A stretch of DNA of 64,000 bases from Lineus longissimus. Its lineage: Eukaryota > Nemertea > Pilidiophora > Heteronemertea > Lineidae. Shown piece after piece: positions 16,256 through 29,870 of the stretch. Position 1 is the first letter of the stretch, and each line of letters begins with the position of its first letter. Under the pieces are notes generated by a model that worked only from the letters and a program-made list of their open reading frames with translations, ran no database searches and had not been told where the DNA came from. A program made the translations under genes and the position numbers. The DNA lies in the NCBI RefSeq assembly GCF_910592395.1, contig NC_088317.1, positions 558,001 to 622,000 of the forward strand. The letters run 5' to 3'.

Positions 16256-19200
16256 CCTCGGGCCCGCTTTTCTCCGTTCTCATCACGCTCTGGGTTCTGT
16301 TTGTGAAGGTTGAATAAGCATAAGGGTCATGAATATGTTAAACTATTATATTTTACATCATCTTCCGGTCTGAGTTGAGAGATATTCCGTAGCTCTAATT
16401 TCCATTCATCCCAAAGTGGTCCTATGACTGAGGCCGCGAACATCACAACCAGATGCCGGATAAGCTCCCTTTAATTTGATCAATGATCGGGCATGTCTCC
16501 ACGATGAAAATTTGTTATTTTCCACTCGATCAGCCGCTTTCATCTCTTTATGAAAAGTCCAGATCGTAAAAGAACTGGGTCAGACATGATACTGCGGTCA
16601 CGATTTTTTATTTTAAAAAAACCCGAATCCGTTCATTCGGCTTTAGGCCAATCCTCATTTTTTTTCACAAAAAAACGACATCGTCGGCCAATCCGTCTTC
16701 AATTCTATTCCTTTATAAACTGAAGGTCAAACGCATATGATTGCTGTCGAGACAACCACACCTTTCCTCAATCTGAGATGATGCCAATTTCCCGGAAATG
16801 TCAAGATGTTTTTCAGCTTCCGTTAGATGACGTGGCTTGACACCAAAACATAATTGCACCCGGAATTGCACAATCTTAAGACATAAGTGACAATAACACT
16901 TCAATTCATCGTACTACCCTAAAAAATGAGATGGCCTGTGTTACTGATGACAGAGTCGCGATGACTCTTCGAGAATGATACACCTTTTTTACCTATCAAT
17001 GCCTCATAGCATTAGCCAGGATTTCGGGGAAGGGCTCGTTTTCCAAAAATAACATCATGGATATTCACACAGTCGATTTCGAAGATGTCTTTTAGGCCTA
17101 TCCTTCGTCAATTTCAACTTTTTCGACAAAGCTTTTGGTTGTTGCGCCAAATTTTATTACCATTGGTAACTTTTATTATTGGGCCTAACACTTTTGACCG
17201 ACTGTTAACGTAGCTGCAATGTTTTTTGACACCTAATATTATTGGTACATGTATTTGAGAAACCCAAATCGTGAGTCCCTCGAGTCCTTGTTCGTGAATA
17301 ACAACCCTATCGTTAGAATGAGCTATGACGTCAATCAATGATAGGAGAAGGGACAATACATGTACTCGTCAAATATGTGAAGTGAACAAACAACAGATAC
17401 GTAGAGATAAGCCACGTCCCTGGCGTTGACTAACGAGTCCATCTCAAGAACTTTTCGACGAATCCAAACTCTAGTAAAAGCTACATAATGAGCGGCGCCA
17501 GGATTAACAATGGGTCGTTGTCAAGGACAACCTAAGGACATGTAACAGTCAACTTTGAGCTGAGGCTTTTCTCGATCGGTCCGTCGATTTCAGCGATTTT
17601 GCTCCCCAGATGCGATCATTCGCTCCCTCACGTCCTTTACTAGGCATATGAAGGCCAGGCTTTTAACTATTGGCGAACCAAGATTGGTCGTCCATTTTCA
17701 GGTGGTGTACGTGCGGCTTATATTTACTGTACTTGACAGGAAAAATGTCCTTCTTGAATTTGATAACAGGCGTGACGTCACTCGTCCTGAGTCTGGCGAA
17801 CGTTCGTGACACCACGACTGTAGCAGTGAATGTCAAAGGCGAATTACTTGACATTGACCCCCCCCCCCCCCCCCCACACACACAATTAACAAAACATGAA
17901 CTATTGTGATTTGGTTGTTAAGAACAAATGTCTAGACGACTGTCGGAAATATCAAATAGAAGAGACACAAATTTGCGTGTTGTATCACGTGATAGGCCCC
18001 TGATCCAGAAAAAGATGAAATCAAATGAACGGCGCCGGGGTCATGCCAGTTCTACCCACATCGGCCGGGAGCACCTTTTTCTATTCTGACGACTGGAAAG
18101 CGGACTCTCGGGACAGTACACTGAGTCATCCTAACTGGATCTCCTTAGGGTGAGGGGCGAAGCCGGTCCACTGCGTCCGGAGTGTACAGGGAAGCAGATG
18201 AGTTCAAATAGCTAGCCGGGATAGCTAACTTGCGAAAGAGGTTTTTAGCCGATTCGAATCAGCTCATGGCACCACAGACGTCATGTTGTTTATCTCTGGT
18301 TTGGGCAAGGAAAAACCGAGGGGGCGATCAAAACAATAAAACCTCGTGCTCTTGGCCCACAAGTTGTCATAGAGCTTCGCAGACGTCATCAAGGGACCTT
18401 TTCTTGATGTTTTCAGGGTTGGGCCATCCCACGCGGAAAAACCGATCTGCCGACCTAGAGCATTCTCAACTCCCGTAAGCCCTATATATTGAAAGGATAC
18501 GATATCTATCAACAAGCCTTCACAAGAGTTCTATACACCTTTCATTCAGGCCTGGCTAAACGCTTACAAAGATGATATCATGAGATTTATGCCCGTTCAT
18601 ATCTTGACGTTACAGACTTTGTCAAAAGGAATTCCAGGTCGTGGTCATCTAGTATACTCTTATCCAATTTCCACGGACAAATTACAGATCTATACGGTAC
18701 ACTAAGAAAGACGACATTGGAACTTGAAGATGGCCAGTTGCATGATTCCCTGCTGGCGCTACCACGTCACGTACGGCGCGGCGAGACATGATATCATCAA
18801 TGACCCATTCTGGGCGGGAATTTGAGAAAAATCGAGATTTTTTAGCTGATGGCCAGGAATGAAACCTTCTTCGTTCAATGCACTACTACTCTACGCGCGC
18901 ATCTCCATTACTGTCAACAGTATTAATTAGAGAAAACACCATTCTAAAAACCAGAACAGAAGAAACGCCGCTTAAACCTCGGGCTAGTAATTCTACCATT
19001 GGCTTCGAATTAATAACAATCACACGCGAATGAAGAATGGCGGTTAGCTATTCTAAAACTGATACTTCTCAGCAGATGTGCTCCAGAAATACTAACTTCA
19101 GAAATAGCCTGATTGTGTTTAGAAAGGGACACTTCATCCAATGATTGAAGTTCTGGTCGACTCACACCTGCACTGGTGTTTTCATTTCCCTCGAGTTGAG

Positions 19201-20220
19201 GTGAGAATGATCCTCAAGTTTCACCAAGCGAGATACACAGCTGATGGAATGGGATCTTTGCTACACTCAAAAGGCCGCTATGCAGGACGCAGACGGATTA
19301 TTATTTAAGGAGTCGTCCATCCGCGACCTAAGTCCGTCTTTTTTTCAGCAAAATTGAAAATAAATTAATGACTATTGATGATAGTGTGTTGACACTGGCC
19401 CTTTTGGTTACAGTTTTGTTGCGTGTTCAGTGCTCATTGATGAAAATGCGCTATATTTCCTGCTCCTGACCACAGCAATATTGAATCAAAAGGCTCTCTC
19501 TTTATCTGTCTGTCATGTGTCATTGAGGAAGAAAAGTCTGGCTGAATAGTCGGGAGTGCTTCGGTTACAGCCGTGACATTCCCCCGACAGCAATTGCTTT
19601 TCAGGCTTTGAACTTGAGTTTTCCGATTAGTAATTAAACTAACGTCTTATCTCAGTACTTTAAATGTCCCATTATTAATGGCCTTAAAATATAGACACGT
19701 CTTATCTGCTAGTCCGCGGTCGGTTCATATAACATGCCACTTGCCAACTTCCTGGTACGTTTGGCCTTGCTTGACGACGATGACATAATATTTCCGGATG
19801 GGTTTTTGATCGGGGTCGGACAGGAAGTGTGAAACGCTACGAGACATCTCCAGAAAGGTCCGTCGCGGTTTTTGCCGCTTGTATCGGAAGTCGGCTTTGT
19901 GGCCAGTTGTCACTGATAATTGTGACCATTGCAGATTCAGCAACTCAGGCTACATCGAAATTAATCCAACGCCCGGCCAGAGAAAGTCACGCGAGGTTGT
20001 CAAATAAAAACGTTGATGTCGCACCCATTGCCGTGGCTTCTGGTATTTACAAACAAGTTGGGATGTCGACTAGATATTCGAATAAGGCCTTACTCTCCTC
20101 ATGGAGTAAGCCTGGCAGATAAGAAAATCAAAAAATCAAACACCGTAATTCAAAATTCTTCGGTCAGGGATTGCGAAGATAAGTATGACCAAATTTCCAC
20201 CGCAGACACACTGTCTTTTT
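16256..20220. other. Intergenic DNA, with a poly-C/CA tract
   Basis: No exon or RNA gene could be supported. A homopolymer C run passing into CACACA lies at about 17859-17882. Open frames at 17670-17909 and 18230-18515 have no conserved features. Confidence 0.4.
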
Positions 20221-20226
20221 GAACAA

Positions 20227-20320
20227 CCAATAGCATTGGGGCTTTCCCTTGCCACCGACATGACTCATGCAACCTAACACGTCATTGGACATGACCTAGA
20301 ACAAGTCAGCGGTATATAAG
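20227..20320 (+). promoter_or_regulatory. TATA promoter with CCAAT and NF-kB-type sites
   Basis: CCAAT at 20227-20231, GGGGCTTTCC (fits GGGRNNYYCC) at 20238-20247 and TATATAAG at 20313-20320 are arranged in that order. They precede the ATG at 20594 by 275-370 bp. A start near 20345 would give a 5' UTR of about 250 nt. TATA plus kB layouts are typical of inducible immune genes. Confidence 0.6.
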
Positions 20321-20593
20321 ACCCGACACTCTCTGATAATCAACCACAAGATCAATAGCAGGAATCATATCATATCGCATCGACCGAAGATTTTACTTAC
20401 ACAGGAGTAAGCGCGCACGCACGAACTTGAGTCAGATCAGAATCGATCGCCTTATACTCGACGAAGAGATAAGACTTTTTAAACATTTCAATCCTAAATT
20501 TTCTGGTGTGATTTACATGATTCAGGGCTATCTAGCTGACAAGTTCTTTATTAATATCTGTCAAGGGCATTAAGACTGAGACCTATTTTCGCT

Positions 20594-23500
20594 ATGTCGG
20601 AGTTCAGTTTGAGTAGCGGGATTTTCGGCTCATCCCGAAGCGTCCTCGAGACGCAGGACTCCCTGGAACGCGCCGCCGAGACAAGGAGCAAGACCACGAA
20701 ACACAACAGTTGTAAACATTGCAACAGGCTGCGGTCGAATGTGGGTGGAGTCTTCGGGATGGTCAATGGTTACAGCTCGGAGGAAAAGATTGAGGTGCAT
20801 TCAAATGGACAGCAAGAGGAGGAGGAATGGGAGAAAGTTGACGCGACCGACCTGGAGACTATCAAGAATGAGCGCCCAACCTTGCTTGCCACAGTAAGTA
20901 GTTTGCAGTTTAGTTTCGGTTTGTCCTGAGGTATGAGGCTTATACATGTATATCTGCATATATAAGTGGTAGTCTCCCTAACTCACTAAACACACCTAAA
21001 TTTAATTTGAAGCAGATTTTCTCACTCCTAAAAGAACTTAGAAATTTGAAACGTGTTTCGACATTTTCAACACTGAATTTACTGGTTTACAACAGTTATA
21101 CTGAATCCCCGTGGTATTTACGGGAGCCCTATCATACAAACAGGTTAACAGGAGACAATTAATCATTATTCATCGTCTGCGAGCATGATCCAGGCCACGG
21201 AAAGTGACTGGTAAATATTCTTAAGAACGCAACGATACGGGATAAGATCATCGTTACATGATGACCTAGATGTTGTCAATCAATTATAGAAAAAAACTGC
21301 ATGTCGTAATTTAATATTTTTCGTCATGTCCCAAGTTTAATTTATGCAGTTGGCCTGATCCTTTCATCCGGAGATCAGGAGGCGGAGTATATTGAAAATC
21401 ACTGGTCATGTCACGATGTAGCCATTTACCACAGTTCCAAGTATTCAAATATCTTTTTATCCGCCTCCGACATATCGTTCATGCATAACTAATCGCGCTT
21501 GTCGCATTCGCAGTTAATTAATTTATTGGAAGGGGCGATAGGACTGGTGATAACATAATAAGCTGTCATCCCTTATTTTTCAACAAATCGAGTCAAAGCG
21601 ATTTGTTATGCATGAGCAACATCACTAACGAAAAAAGAAATTTTTAGGTTTGAATGGGGACAATGATAGCCTGTTTTTCTTCCTTTCATTCCGTCACACA
21701 AAGACGTTCCCATCATGCACCTTGACGGTGGTAGGCCTATCACGCCTTTATCTCATGCAGCGCCAAATTTGTAAATAAGTATCAAACTGCAGAATTCATT
21801 ATGTGGCTACGATTCACTCTTCTGTGTCAAGTGTCGTCTCCTTCTTGAATTATCACAAACTACCAGTAAGCCAATCTATCTGGGACTTCACAAAACATGA
21901 TACTAGAATAGACTTATTTCCCTGAAACCAACCTATACTGACCAGGTTACATTTTCCGCCGGGTCTCACCAATTTCCATCCAAGACTAATTATTTCTCTA
22001 TTTTTATCATTTCTCAAAAACAACAATCTCGACGTATATATCATTCAATTGTTAATTAACTATTTTTGTCAAGAAAAATGGGCCGAGGTCAAGTATTAAA
22101 AGCAAAGGAGTGTCGTCATTAGCACATTTTCATCAACTAAAAACCGAATAGATTAATTGGCATTACCAAGAATAACGACTTATTCCTGGCATTACCATAA
22201 AGAGATAATGCCATAAAGTATTCACGTCGTGAGCACAGCACAAACTCGTCCTGACGGCTGAATTCCATTTCTTGCCGTCAGGTGGCTTCCATCTACCACA
22301 AGTATGGATTTCCGAATTATTACGCTGTAACTTTTGATTGCTGATCATGTGATGCGTCAATGTCGCCCGTTTGCTCCCAAAAAGCTTGAGCTACACCGTT
22401 GTTCTTGTCAAATCACAAGAAGAACCACCTGTTAAGAAACCAAGGACTGCATCGGCATCATCCACTCTAGAAACGCAACTCCCCCTGCCGTCCTGGGACG
22501 GAACAACATCTAGAGGTAGACATGGATCTTTTCACTCCTTCCATCATATGCTCTTCGAGTCAGTGGCGCACTGCTTGCTCACTACATACCATTGCAACAT
22601 CTTTACTTGCTGTTTTAGACTAAAAGCGCAATTTCGAGAAACTACAATTCTTGTTTCCGATTCAGATGTCCGACTGCAGCGTGGAGAGCCACGAGTCAGA
22701 TTCGCCCATCCTGCGGCGGAACAACATCCCGGATAAGTACATGGATCGCTTCATGTCCTTGTCTCTCTACAGTGGGAAAGAACTGGCCGAGGAAGTCAAC
22801 GAAATCATTGAAAGGCTGAAGGAATGCGACATGACTGGGGAGGAGATTGAGAAGTATTTAGCAGGAAGGGTAAGTTCTGTGCAATCTCCAAGGAACACCA
22901 TTGGTAGCGGTTGCTTAGTGATGACTAGCATCGTTTACTAGCGTACCTTTGCTCACGGAGCTAGCTAGCTGTTCCTCTCACCAAAGATTATTTTGTTGAC
23001 AAATATAGATGGCTGTTGGTCAGTTTTTAATTTCCCGCGCCCGTTCCGTTTCCAGGAGTTGGACATCAAAAATGGCCAGACGAGTGACGTCTACATCACG
23101 TGCGACGGGGAGAGGTACAAAACTGGTCTGCAGATCTACACCCGGGCGAGCCAGACTCTCAAAGGCCTGAGGCATTTCATCAAAGGCATCGAGAACACGC
23201 AGCTGGCGAAAGATCTGGCCTTGGAGTAAGTCGGAGATCATTCAGTTCATTGTCTCATCAGGAGTGACTTAAGATGGAATTGAAATTATCTCTTCTGACG
23301 AAACTCAATTCGCCTTCTTTCGTCAAGATTAAAAACATTTTTACTTTACCCCTGGAATGTTGTCACGAGTACAGCTATTTGGCTTTGTCCACGATCTCTT
23401 CTCCTTCCTCCTCTCTCTATGTTCACATATGGACAGTTTGGTAATGTTTGGTCTGTTCTAGTTGCTCCTGTCGCCCGAATAGTTGGCCATGTGTACACAG

Positions 23501-26500
23501 GCTCCGAATGAGCAGAGTCCCTCCCTCTTTCCCGAAGTGGTCATCATGGCAGTGATTAACAACTGTTTCTGTTTCTCGTACAGAGAGAATGACATACTAC
23601 TGATGATCGATTCCGACTGCGTGACCGAGTGGCCTCACAAGCGGGTCGTCAACTGTCTGTCCGACGCTCTTAAGAACCTGGAGGACATTGCGCTGGTAGG
23701 TAGCACGTTGATGGGCAAGAGGTGGGAGAACGAGTCCTTCTTGAAAAATAAGTTAAGCCACCTACGAAACAGAGGAGGAACAAACATGCATGTACATTGC
23801 CTTCTCTGTATTGTATACCATACATGATACTTACTTTTCTGTTCACTAGTTAGACATAGCTTGAACGAACTCGATATGGAATGTACAGGACTTTCTTTGA
23901 AGACGAAGGTGGCCATTTTTTATTGCATTGTTGATTTATACAGTTTGGGACATTGCAGTTTGAAGAAGGGCCATTATATTTGTAATCAACTCCACATTGT
24001 TGTGATCTTCAGGTTATATTCCGTGATCTTCCCGGCAGGAACAACAACATATATCTCACAGTCCGAGGACAAGTCAACATCCTCATCCCAAGAGGACGTG
24101 AGTACTGTTTTCAATGTCAAAATGGCTGCCAAACCGACGCTGCTTCCTATCGGAGGCGTTAAGAACCTAATGTTCATCAATGCCTCAGTGAAACCGTTTC
24201 TTTTAACCAAAATAATAGAATTTGAGTTCTAGAATTTAAGTTTCCACATTACTGTTGGTGGGATCTGACAAAATTGTGTTCTCAGTGTGGGTCGTGTAAT
24301 CGGCTCGTGACTATCGTTGGGAACCAGTCTTTGAAGTGGTGTCGATGATGGAATGGAGGAGCCTGGTTGAAAGGTGTTATTCTGAGAGCATACAGCGCTC
24401 TGTTTGACGGAAGTTGCTTGCCGGGTGGGTGATAAAGCCAGGTTTGCTCGATTTCCGTTCATTGGAAGTCTATTGGCAGGAAGGATTTGTTTGGTTTTTT
24501 TGTAAAATAACGGCGATTAAAACCCTGTTTTTCCCCAGATGAGCCAATTGAAGTGATTGCGGTAAACTCACTGTCGCAGGAACTTGTTGACAACCGTGTG
24601 ATCGGCTTGAGAAAGATGCTCGAGATGCCGCCGATATTCATCTGGCAACACGAGATGATGGGCACCACGGCCCAGTACTCGATGTCGGTCAAACCGGCTC
24701 TCAGCGACAAATACGAGTTGTACATGGAGGTGACATCCGAGGTGAATGAAAAAGGTGGGTGATGATTAGGTTCCTATTACAGTGGAACCCCAGTAATACG
24801 ACCACTCATGGGACCGAGGTTGAATGGTCGCGTTACCGGGGTTGTCGCGTTAGTGAAGTTGACTGAAATGTGCTTCGATTTTCAGCGGCAAATAGCCATC
24901 ATATACACAAATGACGAGTTATATTCATAGCTGATCATCTTTTTGGCGACAGTGTTGGGGGAAGATTTCCCTAAGTTTTCCTCTTATTTGACAAATACTA
25001 TATTTTGCGCGGTTCTGTGTCAAGTAAACCAGTTGCTTAATTGTTGACCATACGTACCACCATTTTGGCTGTAGAACTTGAAATTCTAAAGCAATTAGAA
25101 CTCCTTCAAAATGAAGTGAATGTTCGTTTAAACCTTGGAGACTGTTCTCTGGAAAACGAAAAACAGAATCCTACGTTTAAAAGAGTTCTAAATGCTTCAA
25201 GATTTCATGTTCAATAGCGAAGATGGTGGTGCTTCTTGTTAGCCCTAACGCTACTACAATTATTGCCATTGAGTTCTAACTAACTGACGAGATGCGTTCT
25301 TCCACAGCCCATTGGGTAATCCACCAGTACAGAGGTGAGACCGTCACCTTCGAGAATGGCTTCAGATCAGATGATGACAAGGAATCTATGCCACACACCA
25401 TCTGGATGATACGCAATAAATGCACGGGAAGGTTCATAGCAATCGACGACCAGAGCAAGGAGGTCACACTCTCGGTGAGTATACCCATCTAAAGTCATTC
25501 AGATGATAACAATAGCTGTACAGTTATTCTTCTTCGCATATATAAACTGGAAAGCTAAGGTTGAGCCGATACGACAGTATGTATGTTGCAGCAATGGGGA
25601 TTCAGTGCCTTCAAAAACTCAAGCTGAACCTATTAGTACTTGGAAGCCATTTTGTTTTTTGGCGGTCATCATGGATTTAAATCCAGGGGGCCTCAGTGGA
25701 CAATTTGTGGTAAACAATGGATCCAGTGAACAGATTTCACCTTCAAGTGTTATATTCATGAGAATGGTTATTTTGTATCTTTCTCTTTTACCCTCCAGCA
25801 AAAAGGTATTCTTCCCGACCACAAGGACGCTATGTTGATTGATGAGAGGATGCTGCTGGCTCACCCACAGAAGGATCTTAGGAATACATTCTTGTTCGAA
25901 TCTCTCAGAATGACAGGTAAGCCGAAAATCCTAGATGCCCTTAACCCATGTGACAGGAAATTAGACTCCCTGAAGAAAAGTCCTACCTTGTTGTTCAATG
26001 AACAATCAAGTTATGAGACCAAACACTTTCCCTGAAAACTTGTAGCTTATTACCCAAAAATACGCTCTCCAGTGTCCCTCCAGCGTCCCAAGATTAATAT
26101 CAAACGAGCTCAACTTTTTCAAGATTGTTCTTGCTCAGTTTGCGGGGTCGATCTTAACATCGGAAAACATCCATATTTCAACTTTCAACCAACTAAAAGC
26201 TACCTCCTTCCCCAAGTGAATAGTCCTACCATGTTGCCCAGTAATCAGTGATTGCTTTTATAGGACTGGTGATACCAAGGCAAAGCTAGCACTTGTGCTA
26301 TATTTCCCTTGGCCAATCACAACTGGGGTCGTATGTAGAGGCTGTTATGAATGGTAGCAGTTGATACCACCATTCTCTGCGTGCACTTACTTTCAATGAA
26401 GTGCGTCCCTCTAATTATGACCCAAACATGACAAGGCTAACATCTCCTTCTTCTTTCCGACAGCACATTTCCTGTGCGTGGACAACTCTGACAAGCACCG

Positions 26501-27490
26501 AGTCGACATCTCAGACAACACGGACGACTCGTACATCCACAGGTTCGCTTTCCAAGTCTGTCCCGTCAGCCTGGTGTTAGGCAAGATGGACGAGTTACCG
26601 ACCATCACGAAGTACGACCGGGCGGATCTCTTTGGAAACGGAGTAACGGAATGCAACCCCGAGGTTTGCCCAAAAAACCTGATCAACGGCACCCACGAAG
26701 GCGAGAGTTTCGAGCGCGTTGACGCTTCTTACCTGTTTGCCGAGAATGGGGCGGAGGAATATTCTCTTCTGCGGGATAGGCGTAACCGGACGGGATCCAA
26801 GAAGGATGGGGAGGATTACGCCATCCCGAGCGGACCAATCAAGAATCGGTGGAATCCACTTGCCCTTGGTGAGTATGCTTCATCTTTCTTGTAGGCTTTC
26901 CTATTAAACGGACTCGCTTGGTTCCACCAAAGCACTGCCAACTCGTGACCTCGTTCGTTTCTCCAGGGTACCAGATCTTTCCCCAGTGTAGAGATAGTTA
27001 TGCAGCCAAAACTCCTTACCATTTTATCATTTTAACCTTCATGGTCCATTTCCGGATCTCACAACAATCACCACCGAGAACAACTTTTAAGGGGCAGTGC
27101 CCCTTTTCGACTATGCAAAACTGTCGCCGGGGATGACCGGTTTCCTTCTTCATTACCCACCAGGCAAATCAATGACAGCACAAATTGAAACCACCAGCAC
27201 AGTACACTGGCTATTCTGACTTTCTTCTTCCATCACTGGTTACCTTTAGCTCACCAGCCTTTCCTTACATTCCAGCAACGAAAAATGAAGAACCAGCAGT
27301 CTGGAAACGAGCAGGGATGCATAAATTCCTTCCGCCCCAAGAATCTCAAGCCGAGAAGGAGGGTGTCGCCGTGGAGGGCAGAGTCAGAAACATGAAGGAT
27401 GTGTACGAGTTCAATACCCCCTCATCATGGGCAAGCTGCGCCGTATCAAGAGGACATGTCGAAATTTTGAGCAAGACATTCAAGGTGTAA
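20594..27490 (+). CDS. Leaderless protein with probable IL-1-like beta-trefoil
   Basis: Exons: 20594-20893, 22666-22869, 23056-23225, 23584-23695, 24013-24097, 24539-24754, 25308-25474, 25799-25916, 26464-26868, 27276-27490. All are GT-AG and phase-consistent; 663 aa. No signal peptide or TM segment. Residues 1-100 are low-complexity and acidic; 101-262 are largely helical, unrecognised; 263-490 alternate short hydrophobic strands and turns. Within these, FRDLPGRNNNIYLTV resembles the first strand pair of IL-1 cytokines, and NTFLFESL, AHFLCVDNSD and HRFAFQV resemble their C-terminal block (FES..pgwFLc..d...F.F). TGRFIAIDD is a further trefoil-like strand. Residues 491-663 form an extra tail with no known domain. 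The neighbour upstream, head to head, is an IL-1R-like receptor. FGF or another trefoil family is the main alternative. The gene model is firm; the cytokine assignment is inference. Confidence 0.6.
22430..22512 (+). other. Possible unplaced exon in intron 1 of the trefoil gene
   Basis: An open segment with a basic PPVKKPRT motif ends at a GTAGAC donor. Its phases do not fit between exons 1 and 2, which join in phase without it. The basic motif would resemble a nuclear localisation signal if it were translated. Confidence 0.25.
24779..24850. repeat. Partial MITE related to the 12.7-kb element
   Basis: TA then CAGTGGAACCCC, followed by a TAATACGACCACTC / GGTCGCGTTACCGGGG inverted motif, resembles the end of the TA-flanked MITE at 12674. 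The other terminus was not found, so the copy is partial or diverged. It lies in intron 6 of the trefoil gene. Confidence 0.45.
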
Positions 27491-27684
27491 CCGCACACGA
27501 TTGAATGGCAACTTATTTGGCAGAAAAGCGATTCTTTGTCACGGGGGTGGATGGATGGGTGTAATATAAGCATCGCCCATCAAAGCTGGTGCTTTAACTA
27601 ACCAAGATTGTAGATAATTTCGTCTTTACCCCAGCCCACCTATAGATTGTACCATGCAATATTACTTTAAAGAATTGCGAATAC

Positions 27685-27690
27685 AATAAA
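27685..27690 (+). terminator. Poly(A) signal of the trefoil gene
   Basis: AATAAA about 195 nt after the stop codon at 27488-27490. Confidence 0.55.
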
Positions 27691-28473
27691 AGGAACGTGG
27701 CGATATGTAAAGGTGAAAGACGGTTGGTGATCTTTTTGTGTTTGATCGGCCGGCATTTGTTCGGCAGGAGAAACATCGTTAGGTCCAGTTGTCACAACTA
27801 TTACGATTTGAAAGAAGATGACGATAGATTGTAAACAGGCCTTGCATGTAATGACAATGAGAACCAAATTAATGGGTGACCAAACATTTGCCGTTGTAAA
27901 GATCCTGAACTATTTTGCTTATAAATCGTATACTATATTTGCATTAAATCATATGATATACATGTATTTGTCATATAATATATTTGGTGAGCTGTAGAGC
28001 TATATAACGCTGCCCACGTTTGTATATACAACGTAGTTTAATAGTAGATATTTTAGAAGGGTAGCAAGAACTACTGCTGACTTCATCACTGTGTTGTCAG
28101 TTGCTGTACATAATATTAAAGGAGTAAGATGATTGTCCCTTCAATTTATTTGTTCTTCTCCTGTTTCATGAGTAGAATTTGGTGATGAAACTATGACTGT
28201 GTTGTGGAAGGTGGTGACTGGGCAGCTGACAGTATGGAACGCTGTTGATTAGCCACCTACTCCTTTGAGCGGGCGGTTCTGAGCTGCATCAGACAATCTC
28301 AACTATTTCCACTTACGCCATCTACAACTACATTTGTATAGAGGCTGTCAGTCACTTTGACCTTGACTATGCATGCTGTAAATATCATGTAGTTTCTTTA
28401 ATGAAATAAACATCCAAGAGCTGAATTCCGAGTTGGTTGTTTCTGGTGTGCAACATACACTTCTTGCGGTGAC

Positions 28474-28632
28474 GATGTAGAAGTTTAAAATGTCCCTGGA
28501 TAGAATGTCCTGGGAGCGAAGGATTCTCTTAGCTTTGGCGGGAATGGCCTCCATAGATAGAACCATACCCTAATCTGTCAGAATACAATAGGACTGGGCA
28601 CGTTTTCCATGAGTACGGTTTCCTCTTCTACA
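28474..28632. repeat. Dispersed repeat, family 2, copy 2
   Basis: Diverged relative of 2297-2465 in the same orientation, recognised by GATGTAGAAGTTTAAAATGT, ATAGAATGTCC and AATACAATAGG. Confidence 0.55.
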
Positions 28633-29870
28633 CGGTACGGCCTTGGCCGAAATGGTAAATACATAATGTACGTCATTGTCAGTTCAAGTCAGTGTGTGTA
28701 ATTTTGACAATATGCAGGTTTCGGCAGCTATACGACTGACTACGAAGTGCAAGGATCTATGGAGTCATCAAGTCCTAAGCTAATTCATTAATGTGACACT
28801 CGTAAATCATCTTTTGTCCTATGTTGTAGGAGGAATCGGCGAAATTTTTGAAAATCGCCAATGAAATGCACTTACAAACTTTGCCCTTCGCAGCTCTTCG
28901 TAAGGCTTGCGAAACCTGGCTTGTATATACTTATTTCTATGGCCATATAGCTCCGTTCATGTGCATGTTATGCAATAGCCCCGACCCACCTTTGACAATA
29001 CCATCCAATTGGTCTGATGACATAACAATACAAGTTGGCGCTAAGCCGCCGGCCTGTCGTTCGCGGGGTGAGGAATAGTGTGCGGATGGTGTGACGTCAA
29101 ATATATTGTCTTTGGTCATGATCGGTCTCGGTTGATTTGAACGCAAGTCAGTTGGTGTGTGAGTGAACTGCGCAGAACATCGCTGGAAAACTTTTTCCGA
29201 TTTCAAACGTAAAATTCCCTTCAACATTTCGGAAATCAAGTTATAAGAGCTGCAGCAGAAGGTAGGGCCCAGTATCTATGATTGATAATTGTTTGAATTG
29301 GTTTCAACAGGTTTTTATTGCTGTAAAAGTCATGCAGTCGAGCCGAGAATGAACTGCGCATTTAGAAATTTCAGTCGCAAATTCACGAAAAGGCAGGACT
29401 TATGTGCATGAATGGAAGGCTTTTGACCTCCAAACCTTGTCATATGATTTTTCAAAAATGTATTAAATTTAAACAATAATTCACTTGGCTCCACTATCCC
29501 GACTGTGGTGTAGCACCCAACTGTAACTGGCATGAATAGGGAATACGCTGGTTATGGATGTCAGATCGTGGTTCCTTGACAATTGCAAACAATTTCACTG
29601 GACGTAACCCACGCGGCGACACCGAGGACCGCTGGCTGATCTATTGATATGTTCGTAGTAGGGTGTCAAAGTCGGGGAGACGAAGAGCCACTCGTCTCTT
29701 GTAGGGGGTTCATTGAAAGTGTTTGCATTTGTTAGCCTATAAACACAAGATTTTAATCCTTCAGTCCCGTGTTTGGCGGAGAAACTAATCTTACAGAAGG
29801 CCCAGTCATATTTCGTCATTGACGGTATCTCTGGGAGGCCCTGTGTGCCGTTGATCCAATATTCATTGAG

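Noticed and set aside
17670-17909. 79-codon frame with a hydrophobic stretch and a proline run
   Set aside because: The proline run is simply the poly-C tract; there is no splice or promoter context.
28848-29239. Overlapping frames of 76 and 100 codons on opposite strands
   Set aside because: No domain resemblance; neither is flanked by convincing splice sites.
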